20,741 nt of DNA from Rubrobacter sp. (GCA_016781705.1 JADDPV010000187.1:1-20741); one strand, 5' to 3'; numbered from the stretch's first letter, positions 1 through 7,220 are shown. Notes: a model not told the origin generated them from the letters alone. Translations and numbers: made by a program.

Positions 1-1
1 C

Positions 2-1096
2 AAGGGATTCCTGGGGACCGAGCGGGCCGAGGCGAACGCGGTCGCGGCGGTCGTCGAGGCGCTGGCCCTGAGCCGTCCCAGCGTGGGCTTCTTTTTGCGT
101 TCGGACGGACGAGCCCTCCTCTCGCTGCCGGCCGCCTCGGACCTGCGGGAGCGGGTGGCCCAGGTACACGGCCTGCACCTGGCCCGGAGCCTCGTACCGC
201 TCGGCTCCGGGGACGAGTCCTCCGAGGGCGAACCGGTGTGGGGGTTGGTGAGCCCGTTATCCGTGAGCTTCCCGACGCGGCGTTACCTGCACGTCGCGGT
301 AAACGGCCGCGTGGTAGAGAGGGATTCGTTCGCGCCAGCAGTCGCGCGCGCCTACGCGGACCTGCTCGCCAAGGGCCGCCACCCGGCGGCGTTCCTTCGC
401 CTGGAACTCGGGCCGGGGGAGGTGGACGTGAACGTCCACCCGGCGAAGAGCGCTGTGCGCCTGAGGGGCGGCCGGTCGGCTTATCCGTTGGTGGTCGGCG
501 CGATCCGGTCGGCCCTCTCCCCCGAAAGGGACGAGGGTAAAGGCGCGCCGTCCGTGGTGGCCGATGGCGGGCTGAGGCTCCTCGGGCAGTTCGCGGGACG
601 GTGCATCCTCGCCGAAGAAGGCAACGAGCTCCTCATCATCGACCAGCACGGGGCGCACGAGCGCGTCCTCTACGAGAAGTTGCTGAAGAACCTCAGGGGG
701 ACCCCGGCGGACCTGCCGCGCCCGGTCGTCGTCCGGCTCCCCGCCGACCTCGCCCCGGAGGCGTGGAACTTCGAGGCCGAGCTCGAGGCGCTGGGCTTCC
801 GCCTGGAGCCTTTCGGCGGTGACGCGGTGCGCCTGACTGCGGCGCCGGAGGCGGTGACGGACCCGGAGGGAGCTTTGATCGGCACGGTCGGGGCGCTCGC
901 GGGCGGCGAGGACCTGGCGAAGGCGCTGGCGTGCCGGGGCTCGACGAAGTTCGGGGAGGAGCTTTCGTGGGAGGCACTGGAGGGGTTGCTACGAGAATGG
1001 GCGGCGTGCGAGTTCAGGATGGTCTGCCCGCATGGTCGGCCGATAGTGAAGTGTGTTTCGCTCGCGGACCTGCTCCGCGGGTTCGAGAGGGTTTAG
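2..1096 (+). CDS. mutL: DNA mismatch repair protein MutL, C-terminal part (5' end outside window)
   Basis: The reading frame is open from base 2, so the gene enters from the left and only about 364 C-terminal residues are present. The N-terminal GHKL ATPase is outside the window. The end of the transducer domain is seen in the NVHPAK segment (bases ~430-445). After a linker comes the MutL C-terminal dimerisation/nuclease domain. It carries DQHGAHERVLYE from base 641, which fits the DQHA(X)2E(X)4E endonuclease motif with Ala replaced by Gly. The later ACRGSTKFG, CPHGRP and LADLLRGFER segments complete the usual metal-site region. Family knowledge: such MutL proteins nick DNA during mismatch repair, unlike the E. 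coli type. A GTG at 83 is an internal codon, not the start. Upstream mutS would be expected but cannot be seen. Confidence 0.93.
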   Translation, partial: KGFLGTERAEANAVAAVVEALALSRPSVGFFLRSDGRALLSLPAASDLRERVAQVHGLHLARSLVPLGSGDESSEGEPVWGLVSPLSVSFPTRRYLHVAVNGRVVERDSFAPAVARAYADLLAKGRHPAAFLRLELGPGEVDVNVHPAKSAVRLRGGRSAYPLVVGAIRSALSPERDEGKGAPSVVADGGLRLLGQFAGRCILAEEGNELLIIDQHGAHERVLYEKLLKNLRGTPADLPRPVVVRLPADLAPEAWNFEAELEALGFRLEPFGGDAVRLTAAPEAVTDPEGALIGTVGALAGGEDLAKALACRGSTKFGEELSWEALEGLLREWAACEFRMVCPHGRPIVKCVSLADLLRGFERV

Positions 1097-1148
1097 GGCG
1101 GTCCGGGACCGGGCCACCCTTAGCCCTGATCGATTCTTTTACAGCTCC

Positions 1149-1703
1149 TTACGGGAGGAAGCGGGACACGGCGCTCCAGCGGGTGGACTTGCCGGACTTC
1201 ATCGCGAGTATCGTCGTTATCGCGTCGATGGCGCCGATGAGCACGAGGTTCACGTTGCCCAGCACGTTGACCGAGCGCAGGAGCCGGGCCGCATCGTCGG
1301 GCGTGTTGGATGAGGGGGTGGTCCCCGACTCGATGGGCACCGCGCCGTCGGGTGCCTGGCGGGTGAGCGAGAGGCCCTGGAGTATGCTGGCGATGCCGGT
1401 CAGGGCCGAGGCGACGAACAGGACGTCCTTGGCGAGGACGAGACCGCGGCTGTCCTCGTCTATGGAGCGGCCCGAAATCCCGGCCCGGCCGAAGAACCAG
1501 GTGGCGGCCGCCGTTCCGAGCGAGATGACGTTAACCACGTTGTAGCGGTTCCAGGCCGCGTTGAGGATCTTGCCGCGGTCGGGCTCGGAATCCAGGACGT
1601 CGAGCTTCGCGTTGAGGGCGGTCTTGCCGAAGAGCAGCCCCCCCAAAGAAGCGGCGAGCCCGAGGTTGTGGGCGATCCAGGCGGTTGTGGTCAGTTTGGA
1701 CAA
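1149..1703 (-). CDS. Hypothetical four-helix membrane protein
   Basis: A 184-residue protein of unknown function. Four hydrophobic segments are visible at about residues 8-28, 54-72, 90-110 and 148-168, so it is probably an integral membrane protein. The loop between helices 3 and 4 is polar and Pro/Ser/Thr-rich. The start is a TTG preceded by a perfect AAGGAGGT five bases upstream, which fixes the start and argues strongly that the frame is real. The gene converges on mutL with a gap of about 50 bases. No catalytic motif is seen and I do not recognise the family. A conserved lineage-specific protein is the likeliest reading. Confidence 0.72.
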   Translation of the reverse strand: MSKLTTTAWIAHNLGLAASLGGLLFGKTALNAKLDVLDSEPDRGKILNAAWNRYNVVNVISLGTAAATWFFGRAGISGRSIDEDSRGLVLAKDVLFVASALTGIASILQGLSLTRQAPDGAVPIESGTTPSSNTPDDAARLLRSVNVLGNVNLVLIGAIDAITTILAMKSGKSTRWSAVSRFLP

Positions 1704-1830
1704 CGCGTACCTCCTTCGATCGGTTATGGTTTCAGGGTTCCCCGTGTTCTGTCTCGCGAAACCAGGGTCGCATCGACCTGGGTGCCGCGGATCGCGCCGG
1801 GAGGACTACCGGCGAGAACCCTGGCACGAA

Positions 1831-1881
1831 AAGCGGCTCGCTTTTCCGGCTGCGAAGGTCGGCCAGAAGAGCGAACCGCTT
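1831..1881 (-). terminator. Long hairpin, probable terminator of the 54-residue gene
   Basis: Arms at 1831-1846 and 1866-1881 pair over 16 positions with two imperfect pairs, around a 19-base loop. Read leftward, the second arm ends in CGCTTTTCG, giving a short U run. It lies about 48 bases after the stop of the small leftward gene and about 130 bases before the start of the next leftward gene, which suits an intrinsic terminator. The U run is only four bases long, so termination strength is uncertain. Confidence 0.5.
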
Positions 1882-1888
1882 GTGAGAC

Positions 1889-1932
1889 GTGCGGTGCTCG
1901 CAGATCTGCTCCGCGGGTTTGGGAGGGCCTAG
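1889..1932 (+). pseudogene. Diverged copy of the mutL 3' tail
   Basis: This 44-base stretch aligns without gaps to the last 44 bases of mutL (1053-1096), with 34 identities by eye. In the mutL frame it encodes AVLADLLRGFGRA-stop, against VSLADLLRGFERV-stop in mutL. Several differences are synonymous third-position changes (GCG/GCA, GAC/GAT, TTC/TTT), so the segment looks like a coding tail that diverged under selection before being stranded. Both copies are followed within about 30 bases by CCTGATCG. Upstream of the copy the frame has no recognisable MutL sequence. Its end overlaps the 3' end of the leftward 54-residue gene. Confidence 0.45.
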
Positions 1933-2093
1933 TCCTGATCGGGGTCTAGAAGGCTCTGGCCCAGGTTCAGGATCGTCGGGGCCCACAGACCGACGAAGAT
2001 CGCGGACTCACGCCTGCCGCTGAGGTACAGCAAGAGCGAGATCAGGATAGAGATCAGGGTTCCCCCGACGTAGATTCCCTTGCCGCCGTCCAC
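1929..2093 (-). CDS. Small two-helix membrane protein (54 aa)
   Basis: A 54-residue protein beginning MDGGKGIYVGGTLISILISL and ending SLLDPDQD. It has one clear hydrophobic helix at about residues 8-24, a short basic turn (SGRRES), and a second hydrophobic stretch at about 30-45. The start is GTG with AGGAGGT six bases upstream. An overlapping ATG three bases earlier in another frame gives only a short Pro/Arg-rich peptide, so GTG is preferred. The gene is divergent from gamma-glutamyltransferase. The function is unknown; length and composition resemble the many small actinobacterial membrane proteins of unknown role. Confidence 0.6.
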   Translation of the reverse strand: MDGGKGIYVGGTLISILISLLLYLSGRRESAIFVGLWAPTILNLGQSLLDPDQD

Positions 2094-2127
2094 TCATCTA
2101 CCTCCTCTGTAGCTTTCCGAGCTGTCC

Positions 2128-2150
2128 TATACTACCCGTCGTCGCGACGG
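2128..2150 (+). promoter_or_regulatory. Putative ggt promoter -10 box and adjacent hairpin
   Basis: TATACT at 2128-2133 is a good -10 box about 46 bases before the ggt start. No convincing TTGACA lies 16-18 bases upstream. Immediately downstream is a perfect six-pair palindrome, CCGTCG-TCG-CGACGG (2136-2150), placed around the expected transcription start, where a repressor site or a 5' mRNA hairpin could sit. Confidence 0.35.
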
Positions 2151-2179
2151 CTAAACTGTAAGAGGGTTCGCAGGAAACA

Positions 2180-3889
2180 GTGCTTCCAGGAGATGCATCC
2201 ACGAGGCAGGAGCCCGGTCAGAGCCCGCGCCGCCCGGACCTCGGGGGCCGCTCGACGGTCTTCGGCGCGCGCGGCGCCGTCGCCTGCGAGCATCCCACCG
2301 CCGCCCTCGCCGGGATAAAGGCCCTCGACGACGGCGGCAATGCCGCCGACGCCTGTGTGGCGATGGCCGCCGCGATGGCCGTCCTGGCCCCGATGGCGAC
2401 CGGCATGGGCGGCGACGCCTTCCTGCTGTTCCACGAAGCCGGGACGGGACGCGTCCTCGGCGCGGACGGCTCCGGACGCGCTCCCCGCAGTATGACCATC
2501 GAGAAGTTGCGCGACCGGGGGGTAACGGAGATGCCCGAGCGCGGCGCGCTCACCGTGACGGTCCCTGGGGCGGTTCGGCTGTGGGAGGCCGCCGCGGAGC
2601 GTCTCGGCCGGCTGCCGCTCTCGCGCTTGCTGGAGCCCGCCCGCGAGGCCGCCGAGAGCGGCTACCCGGTCTCCGAGGTCGTCGCCCGCTACTGGGAGGC
2701 CGCCGAGGATCTGCTGCGGGAGGACGAGGCCGCGGCAAGGACCTTTTTGCCCGAAGGATGGGCCCCGCGGGCCGGCGAGGTGTTCCGGCAGCCGGACCTT
2801 GCCCGAACTCTGGCGGCCGTAGCCGAAGAAGGCGCCGATGCCTTCTACGAGGGCGAGGTCGGGAGGAGCATCGCCCGGTCGGTGCGGGGGGCGGGAGGCT
2901 ATCTGGGCGAAGAGGACCTCGCGGCCCACGAGACGCTGTGGGTGGAGCCGATCCACACCGACTATCGCGGCGTGAGGGTGTACGAGATGCCGCCGCCGGG
3001 GCAGGGCATCGCCGCGCTGCAGATGCTGAACGTCCTCGAAGGCTTCGACCTGGCGGCCCTCGCCCCTCTGAGCGCCGAACGCATCCACCTGGAGGTCGAG
3101 GCCAAGAAGCTCGCCTTCCGCGACTTGGGCGAGAAGATCGGGGACCCCCGGTTCGTCGAGGTCCCGACGGACGAGTTACTCTCCAAAGGGTATGCGGCTT
3201 CGCTCCGGGAGAGCATCTCGCCCGACCGCGCGGGCGACGCCGCCACAGCGCCGGCTTTGGGCGACGACACGACCTACCTGTGCGCCGTGGACGAGCGGGG
3301 TAACGGCTGCTCGTTCATCAATAGCCTGTACATGGGCTTCGGGAGCGGCGTGGTGGCCGGGGGCACGGGCGTGTGCCTCCAGAACCGCGGCAACTCCTTC
3401 CGCCTCGACGCGGACCATCCCAACGCCCTAGCCCCCGGCAAGCGCCCCCTGCACACCATCATTCCCGGCCTCGCCGCCCGCGACGGGAGCCTCTGGGCCG
3501 TCTTCGGGGTGATGGGCGGCCCGATGCAGCCCCAGGGCCACGCCCAACTACTCGTCAACCTCGCGGACCACGGCATGGGCCCCCAGGAGGCCGTGGACTG
3601 GCCGCGCCACTTCCACGGCGGCGGGAGGGTTCTGGCCGCGGGTCGCGCCACGAGCCCCCAGGAGGCCGCGGACGACCCTCCCGGAGCGACGTCCGAGATG
3701 CTCCTCGTCGAGGGCCGCGTCCCCGAAAGGGAGATCGAGAAGCTGCGGGCGATGGGCCACGACGTCGCGGTCGGCTCGCCCTACGTCGTCCCGGTCGGCG
3801 GCGCGCAGGTCATAAGGGTGCACGAGAACGGCCTGCGGGCCTGCGGCAGCGACCCCCGCAAAGACGGTTGCGCGCTTGCGCAGCTCTAA
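2180..3889 (+). CDS. ggt: Gamma-glutamyltransferase family protein (Ntn hydrolase)
   Basis: A 569-residue member of the gamma-glutamyltranspeptidase family, which cleaves gamma-glutamyl amides such as glutathione or transfers the glutamyl group. The N-terminal block GGNAADACVAM, the GMGGDAF loop and the DGSGRAP segment match the large subunit. The precursor should self-cleave before Thr364, in GDD-TTYLCAVDERG, leaving Thr364 as the N-terminal nucleophile of a ~206-residue small subunit. The small subunit contains GSGVVAGGTGVCLQNRG and GGPMQPQGH. The start is GTG with AGGAA four bases upstream. No signal peptide is visible, so a cytoplasmic location is likely, unlike secreted GGTs. Glutaryl-cephalosporin acylase or oxamate amidohydrolase relatives share this architecture, so the substrate is uncertain. 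It appears to be a single-gene unit. Confidence 0.88.
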   Translation: MLPGDASTRQEPGQSPRRPDLGGRSTVFGARGAVACEHPTAALAGIKALDDGGNAADACVAMAAAMAVLAPMATGMGGDAFLLFHEAGTGRVLGADGSGRAPRSMTIEKLRDRGVTEMPERGALTVTVPGAVRLWEAAAERLGRLPLSRLLEPAREAAESGYPVSEVVARYWEAAEDLLREDEAAARTFLPEGWAPRAGEVFRQPDLARTLAAVAEEGADAFYEGEVGRSIARSVRGAGGYLGEEDLAAHETLWVEPIHTDYRGVRVYEMPPPGQGIAALQMLNVLEGFDLAALAPLSAERIHLEVEAKKLAFRDLGEKIGDPRFVEVPTDELLSKGYAASLRESISPDRAGDAATAPALGDDTTYLCAVDERGNGCSFINSLYMGFGSGVVAGGTGVCLQNRGNSFRLDADHPNALAPGKRPLHTIIPGLAARDGSLWAVFGVMGGPMQPQGHAQLLVNLADHGMGPQEAVDWPRHFHGGGRVLAAGRATSPQEAADDPPGATSEMLLVEGRVPEREIEKLRAMGHDVAVGSPYVVPVGGAQVIRVHENGLRACGSDPRKDGCALAQL

Positions 3890-4479
3890 TACGCTTCCTT
3901 ACCCTCAACGTGCACAAGGGTCGGCAGGGAGTAGCTCGGGAGGAGTTCGCCGCGGTAGATCTGCTTCACATTCGGGCTCGTTATACCGATCAAGGGCATT
4001 GACGTCCCAACGACTCAATGGGGCTTCTACCCACCAGCAGAAAACCGGCCAGCAGGCTTCGTAATCGGGCGGGGGGCCGCCAGATGAAGAGCAGGGCTCC
4101 AGCGCACCTCGCTAAGCGCCTCTTGCAGTAGCTCGACGGTCCTCCAGGACCCTGCTTTGGAGAGGGTGCACCCAAACTACTCCTCTGTGTAACCATCTCT
4201 CCAGCAGCGGGTTCGACTCCTCCGGAGGGTAGGACGGGACGAGGACCTGCAGAGGCTCTCACGTCATGTTCTTGTGCGGGAGCGTGATTGGCCCGGGGAA
4301 GTGTGGGGCTCGCGGAGCGCCATCGCGACGAGCACACACTACACCACCAGCGGGGATGATGGTGGTCGGCGTATGCTGCTCCTCCCTCCGCCCAGACGCT
4401 CCAAGAATGCCTCCGAACACACAGAGAGCCCTCCCCCCGTCCCCCATGCCCGGCAGAGGTAAAGGCACAAGCTCTCCTC
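3890..4479. other. Gene-poor stretch after ggt
   Basis: No convincing gene is seen on either strand. Open frames here have biased, low-information translations and no good ribosome sites. The first ~50 bases on the plus strand encode RFLTLNVHKG, which resembles the first strand of endonuclease/exonuclease/phosphatase proteins, but nothing recognisable follows. A tRNA-like T-arm string (GGGTTCGACTCC, about 4208-4219) is present without an acceptor stem. The stretch is probably decayed DNA. Confidence 0.5.
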
Positions 4480-5030
4480 GCCCCGTTGGCGCGATCGAGC
4501 GCCGCGCGCGCACGTAGAGGTAGGTCCACTCCCAGGCGTCCCTCACGACGAAGAAGACGAAGACGAAGAAGACGACGTAGTAGGGCGGGCGAAAACCCTT
4601 CGGGCAATAACGGCCTCCTGTGTGCCAGTCGATAGACTCCAAAAGCGCGCACGCCTGCCTCATCGAAGGCCAAAAAACCTTCTCACAGCGGGTTGCCTGC
4701 GGAGGAGGAGTCGCACTCTCGTCGTCCTGTGGGCGCGCCGAGCTTCTTCTTTTGAAGGGCTCCTCCTGCTCTTCCTCGTGAGCCTTCTCGTGGCGCCGGG
4801 GACACAGCGGGTACGAGGTCGAGCCTCAACCGCCGTGTGAATAGCGCTGTTAGTAAGAGGACAAAGAGGGCGTCCAGCAACAGCACGAACGACGAGGCTG
4901 TAGAGGTTCGCCTGTCCCATCGAGACCGAGAGGTCCCGCCTCTCCGCGCCCGCTACCCGGTTCGCCAGCGCCCACCCTTCTCGGTATGGCTCCTCTTGCG
5001 CTCTCCACCACACCAACGCGAAGGCCGGGG
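4480..5030 (-). pseudogene. Frameshifted membrane-protein gene
   Basis: Reading leftward, three frames carry successive protein-like segments. The first (from ~5030) includes QFAPAFALVWWRAQEEPYREG and then MGQANLYSL. The second, near 4885, continues as a strong hydrophobic helix, SSFVLLLDALFVLLLTALF, followed by TRRLRLDLV. The third, from ~4800, gives a charged tail with HEKAHEEEQEEPFKRRS, and runs on without a stop into GFRPPYYVVFFVFVFFVV and WEWTYLYVRARR, a second helix. Joining them needs two frame changes (about 4885 and 4800). A decayed or mis-sequenced two-helix membrane protein explains the pattern. I do not recognise the family. The second helix is partly encoded by a GAAGAC-type repeat, so that part could be fortuitous. 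Confidence 0.4.
4545..4577. repeat. Simple GAC/GAA repeat
   Basis: A 33-base purine-rich run built of GACGAA and GAAGAC units. On the minus strand it encodes alternating Val and Phe, producing the hydrophobic stretch of the decayed membrane protein. Slippage here could help explain loss of frame in the surrounding gene. Confidence 0.6.
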
Positions 5031-5047
5031 CGAATTGCGCCCCGGCC
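5023..5047 (-). terminator. GC-rich perfect hairpin after the RnfC-like gene
   Basis: Ten perfect pairs, GGCCGGGGCG (5023-5032) with CGCCCCGGCC (5038-5047), enclose a five-base loop. It sits 33 bases after the stop of the leftward RnfC-like gene, the usual place for an intrinsic terminator. No U run follows in the leftward direction, as is common for GC-rich actinobacterial terminators. It also overlaps the 5' end of the decayed membrane-protein frame. Confidence 0.55.
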
Positions 5048-5079
5048 CTTAAGCTGACATGCTGGCTAGTCGATCGACT

Positions 5080-6201
5080 TTACCTCGCTGCTTCGGCCTC
5101 CGTCTCGGCCTTCGCCTCCTCCAGGGGCATGGCGCCGCCGGAGATCTCCACAATATCCTCCTCGATGGAGGAGACCGTACCGGTCATGCTCGACCAGACG
5201 CCGACGGAGAAGCCCTCGTCGTGGGGTTCCCCGATCTTCTGCTCGTACTCGACCTCGTCGCCCGGCGCGACGAGCGCCACCGCCGGCTTCTTGAAGAAGC
5301 GACCGCCCAAAGGCAGGCTGACGCCAGAGACCTTGCCCACCAGCGAGACGAAGCCCTCCTCGGGGAGCTTCGTCTTGATCTTGGCGTACTCCTTGGAGGC
5401 CACGCCCTTCGGGATGACGAGGAAACCGTTGGTGGTGCGCCGGACGTAGGCGTCACCCTCGCCCAGCGACTCTATCCCCATCTCGTTCAGGTACGGCCCA
5501 CCGTCGATGACCGAGAGCTTGCCCGCCTCCGCCTCCACGTCCACGCCCGAGAGCTTGAGGAGCTCCGTCGCGGACGAGCCGAGCGGGGCCTCATAGAGCT
5601 TCAACTCCAGGTCCGGCCCGAAGATCTGCAGGAACTTGGTGGTGACGGGCTTGCCTAAGAACCAGACATTGTAGATGTTGAGAAGCGTCTCGGAGTTGTT
5701 GACGATGTGCCCGGCGTCGAGCGGAAGGCCAGGGCGCTTGGAGCCGTCGGGCATCTCCACGCGGCGCGGGACCCACTTGCCCTTGTCGTCGCTAAAGATG
5801 TTCTTGATGAGCGTCTTCTCCTCGCCCATCGAGTACTTGTCGGGCACGAGGCTGACGTCGTAGAGGCCGTTGGCCTCCTCCTTGTAGCGGCCGAACCACT
5901 CCTCATCCTTGAAGTGGACGCCCATGATGACGCGCTCGACGCCGAAGATGGTCTTCATCGCCTCGAAGAGCTCGATAAACCGGTCGAAGTACTCGCGGTG
6001 AACCATCTTGTCCGCCCAGTAACCCGGCTCCGACTCGGTGCAGTTCACGATCAGGTTCGGCTGCGGGTTCTTCCACTTGAAGTACGTCGGGAAGCCGCCG
6101 CCGCCCGCCCCAACGATGCCGGCTTGCCGCATCAACTCGACCGCGTCCTCCCGACTTAGCGCCTTCACCTCGTCGAGCGTGCGCTCCTTCATCTCAACCA
6201 C
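5080..6201 (-). CDS. RnfC/PduS-like NADH-binding flavoprotein lacking Fe-S cysteines
   Basis: A 373-residue protein related to the 51-kDa subunit of complex I, RnfC and PduS. Near residues 28-40 it has GIVGAGGGGFPT, the glycine-rich nucleotide/flavin-binding signature of this group. VNCTESEPGYWADK at about 52-65 matches the family's VNGAECEP segment. An SLBB-like ubiquitin fold lies around residues 195-265. The C-terminus (about 290-355; LPLGGRFFKKP, APGDEV, SSMTGTV) looks like the barrel-sandwich domain that is N-terminal in RnfC and, as I recall, C-terminal in PduS. The only cysteine is Cys54, so the [4Fe-4S] domains of RnfC and PduS are absent. The start is GTG with GGAGGAG ten bases upstream; an ATG nine bases later is possible. 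It is monocistronic, and its electron acceptor is unknown. It ends in an acidic/alanine tail. Confidence 0.68.
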   Translation of the reverse strand: MVEMKERTLDEVKALSREDAVELMRQAGIVGAGGGGFPTYFKWKNPQPNLIVNCTESEPGYWADKMVHREYFDRFIELFEAMKTIFGVERVIMGVHFKDEEWFGRYKEEANGLYDVSLVPDKYSMGEEKTLIKNIFSDDKGKWVPRRVEMPDGSKRPGLPLDAGHIVNNSETLLNIYNVWFLGKPVTTKFLQIFGPDLELKLYEAPLGSSATELLKLSGVDVEAEAGKLSVIDGGPYLNEMGIESLGEGDAYVRRTTNGFLVIPKGVASKEYAKIKTKLPEEGFVSLVGKVSGVSLPLGGRFFKKPAVALVAPGDEVEYEQKIGEPHDEGFSVGVWSSMTGTVSSIEEDIVEISGGAMPLEEAKAETEAEAAR

Positions 6202-6305
6202 AGTCCCGAAACTCCTCCGCGTAGCTACCTACGACAAGATACTTGCAGTTACAAACACCACGACTTTTTGTGCATAAGTATACCCCCTGCATCTTTGTGT
6301 TGCTA

Positions 6306-6331
6306 GTACCAGGCGGGCGATCTGGTACACT
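6306..6331 (+). promoter_or_regulatory. Inverted repeat overlapping a -10 box
   Basis: GTACCAG (6306-6312) and CTGGTAC (6322-6328) form a perfect seven-base inverted repeat around a nine-base spacer. The right half overlaps TACACT (6326-6331), a -10-like box whose expected start point falls at or next to the ATG at 6339. This suggests a leaderless mRNA with an operator over its promoter. The site lies in the divergent gap between the RnfC-like gene and the small membrane protein, so it could control both. Confidence 0.4.
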
Positions 6332-6338
6332 CGGGACG

Positions 6339-6560
6339 ATGAAGATCACGCGCCGCACGTCGAACGTCTTGCTCGTGATGGGCGTGTTGATGCTGTTCAT
6401 GTGGCTGACGCGGGCGTATACTTGGTATGCGAACGACCTGCAGGCCTCCCCGTATCTAGCGCTCGTTCACGTGCCGATCATTATCGTCTCGCTCGTAATC
6501 GGCGGCTACCTCCTCTTCCTCGGTATAAGGGGCCGCCGGGCGACGCGACGCTCCCCTTGA
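6339..6560 (+). CDS. Small two-helix membrane protein, SCO4848-like
   Basis: A 73-residue protein starting MKITRRTSNVLLVMGVLMLF. A basic N-terminus leads into a first helix (residues ~8-26), a short polar loop rich in Tyr/Trp, then a second helix (~42-63) and a basic tail, GIRGRRATRR. The layout (basic start, aromatic loop, HVPIIIVSLVIGG helix, GxRG end) resembles, from memory, the actinobacterial SCO4848 family of small membrane proteins with no known function. There is no clear ribosome site. The -10-like TACACT ends seven bases before the ATG, so translation is probably leaderless. It is divergent from the RnfC-like gene. Confidence 0.6.
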   Translation: MKITRRTSNVLLVMGVLMLFMWLTRAYTWYANDLQASPYLALVHVPIIIVSLVIGGYLLFLGIRGRRATRRSP

Positions 6561-6617
6561 CGGGAGCTTTCCGGACGCCGCCGTCCAAGGTCCAGGCCCG
6601 TTGGGGTGCGTCGTCGG

Positions 6618-7020
6618 TCATGGTCTCTCCAACGGCTCTCGACGGCCGGGTAGTTCGGGACGCAGTTCCGGATAACCCTGGAGACCTTCTCGTGGTCGCC
6701 TTTGCGGACGTAGTAGGCTAACTCCTCGGTGTTGTCGAGGAGGTCGGGGGATGGAGGGTCCTCGGGGACGAGGCGCAGGACGGTCGGGTGGGCGGTCTGG
6801 GTGCAGCACTCGCCCTACTTGAAGAGCATCTCGTGCAGCCTCTCCGCCGGGTGGAGGCCCACGAACTTCACCTCCACGTCCTTCGCGCCCATTAGCTCGA
6901 CCATCTCCAGCACGTAGGCGCAATAGGAAGAGAGGTCGCCTGCCTGCAAGTAGGGGAGACCGCCTCGGGATGATCAGGAACCAGCGCGTCACATCTTGGG
7001 GTGCGTGATCTTTACCGCCC
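6618..7020 (-). pseudogene. Remnant of a polysaccharide-biosynthesis nucleotide-sugar dehydratase
   Basis: Read leftward, pieces in different frames spell the C-terminal part of a CapD/FlaA1-type UDP-sugar 4,6-dehydratase. They run VKITHPKM, then TRWFLIIP, then EAVS, then YLQAGDLSS, then VEVKFVGLHPAERLHEMLFK. Next comes an in-frame TAG (complement of 6815-6817), followed by TQTAHPTVLRLVPEDP. In intact relatives these appear in the same order as THPxMTRxFMTIPEAV, LQAG and FTGLRPGEKLxEEL, then a histidine-proline segment. At least three frame changes, one stop, and a missing stretch between the LQAG and VELMGA segments show the gene is dead. The N-terminal Rossmann domain is not present. No partner capsule genes lie nearby, so it is an isolated relic. 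Confidence 0.75.
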
Positions 7021-7163
7021 CCCGACTTCTATCTGGCGCCGGCGCGACGGAAGTGCGGCTCCCGAACACGTCCCCGCGGCCCGCGAAGGCCCACGATCGA
7101 TCTCTGGGGGACCTCGTCGAGTAAGTAGTTCAGCGACCCTTTTCGGTGCCCCGTTGCAAGAAG

Positions 7164-7219
7164 AGTCGCCTTCGTGGTAGCTTCCAGGCGTTGGAAAGCT
7201 CCGTTGGAGGCGACTTTTT
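7164..7219 (+). promoter_or_regulatory. Leader hairpin sequestering the thrC ribosome site
   Basis: AGTCGCCT (7164-7171) pairs with AGGCGACT (7208-7215), and a T run continues to 7219. Nested inside, AGCTT-CCA (7179-7186) pairs with TGG-a-AAGCT (7192-7200). The GGAGG at 7206-7210, best ribosome site for the GTG at 7221, lies at the base of the outer stem's 3' arm. The element could act as an intrinsic terminator (stem plus T5) or by masking the ribosome site. No ligand-binding domain or threonine-rich leader peptide could be recognised upstream. Confidence 0.55.
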
Positions 7220-7220
7220 C

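Noticed and set aside
1732..1986. 84-residue leftward frame upstream of the four-helix protein
   Set aside because: It has a low-complexity Pro/Arg-rich product, no ribosome site, and overlaps a terminator-like hairpin and the better-supported 54-residue gene.
3945..3985. Third copy of the mutL tail (GATCTGCT and nearby bases)
   Set aside because: The shared run is about eight bases and the surrounding identity is not above what GC-rich DNA gives by chance.
3886..3990. Start of an endonuclease/exonuclease/phosphatase gene (RFLTLNVHKG)
   Set aside because: Only about ten residues match the family's first strand; the frame stops soon after and no later motif appears. Treated as a possible relic only.
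4203..4230. tRNA-like T-arm string GGGTTCGACTCC
   Set aside because: The T-loop fits, but one stem pair fails, and no matching seven-base acceptor strand, anticodon arm or CCA is found in the ~70 bases upstream.
7146..7220. Upstream GTG start of thrC at 7146
   Set aside because: It would add 25 residues with no counterpart in relatives and would translate through the leader hairpin.
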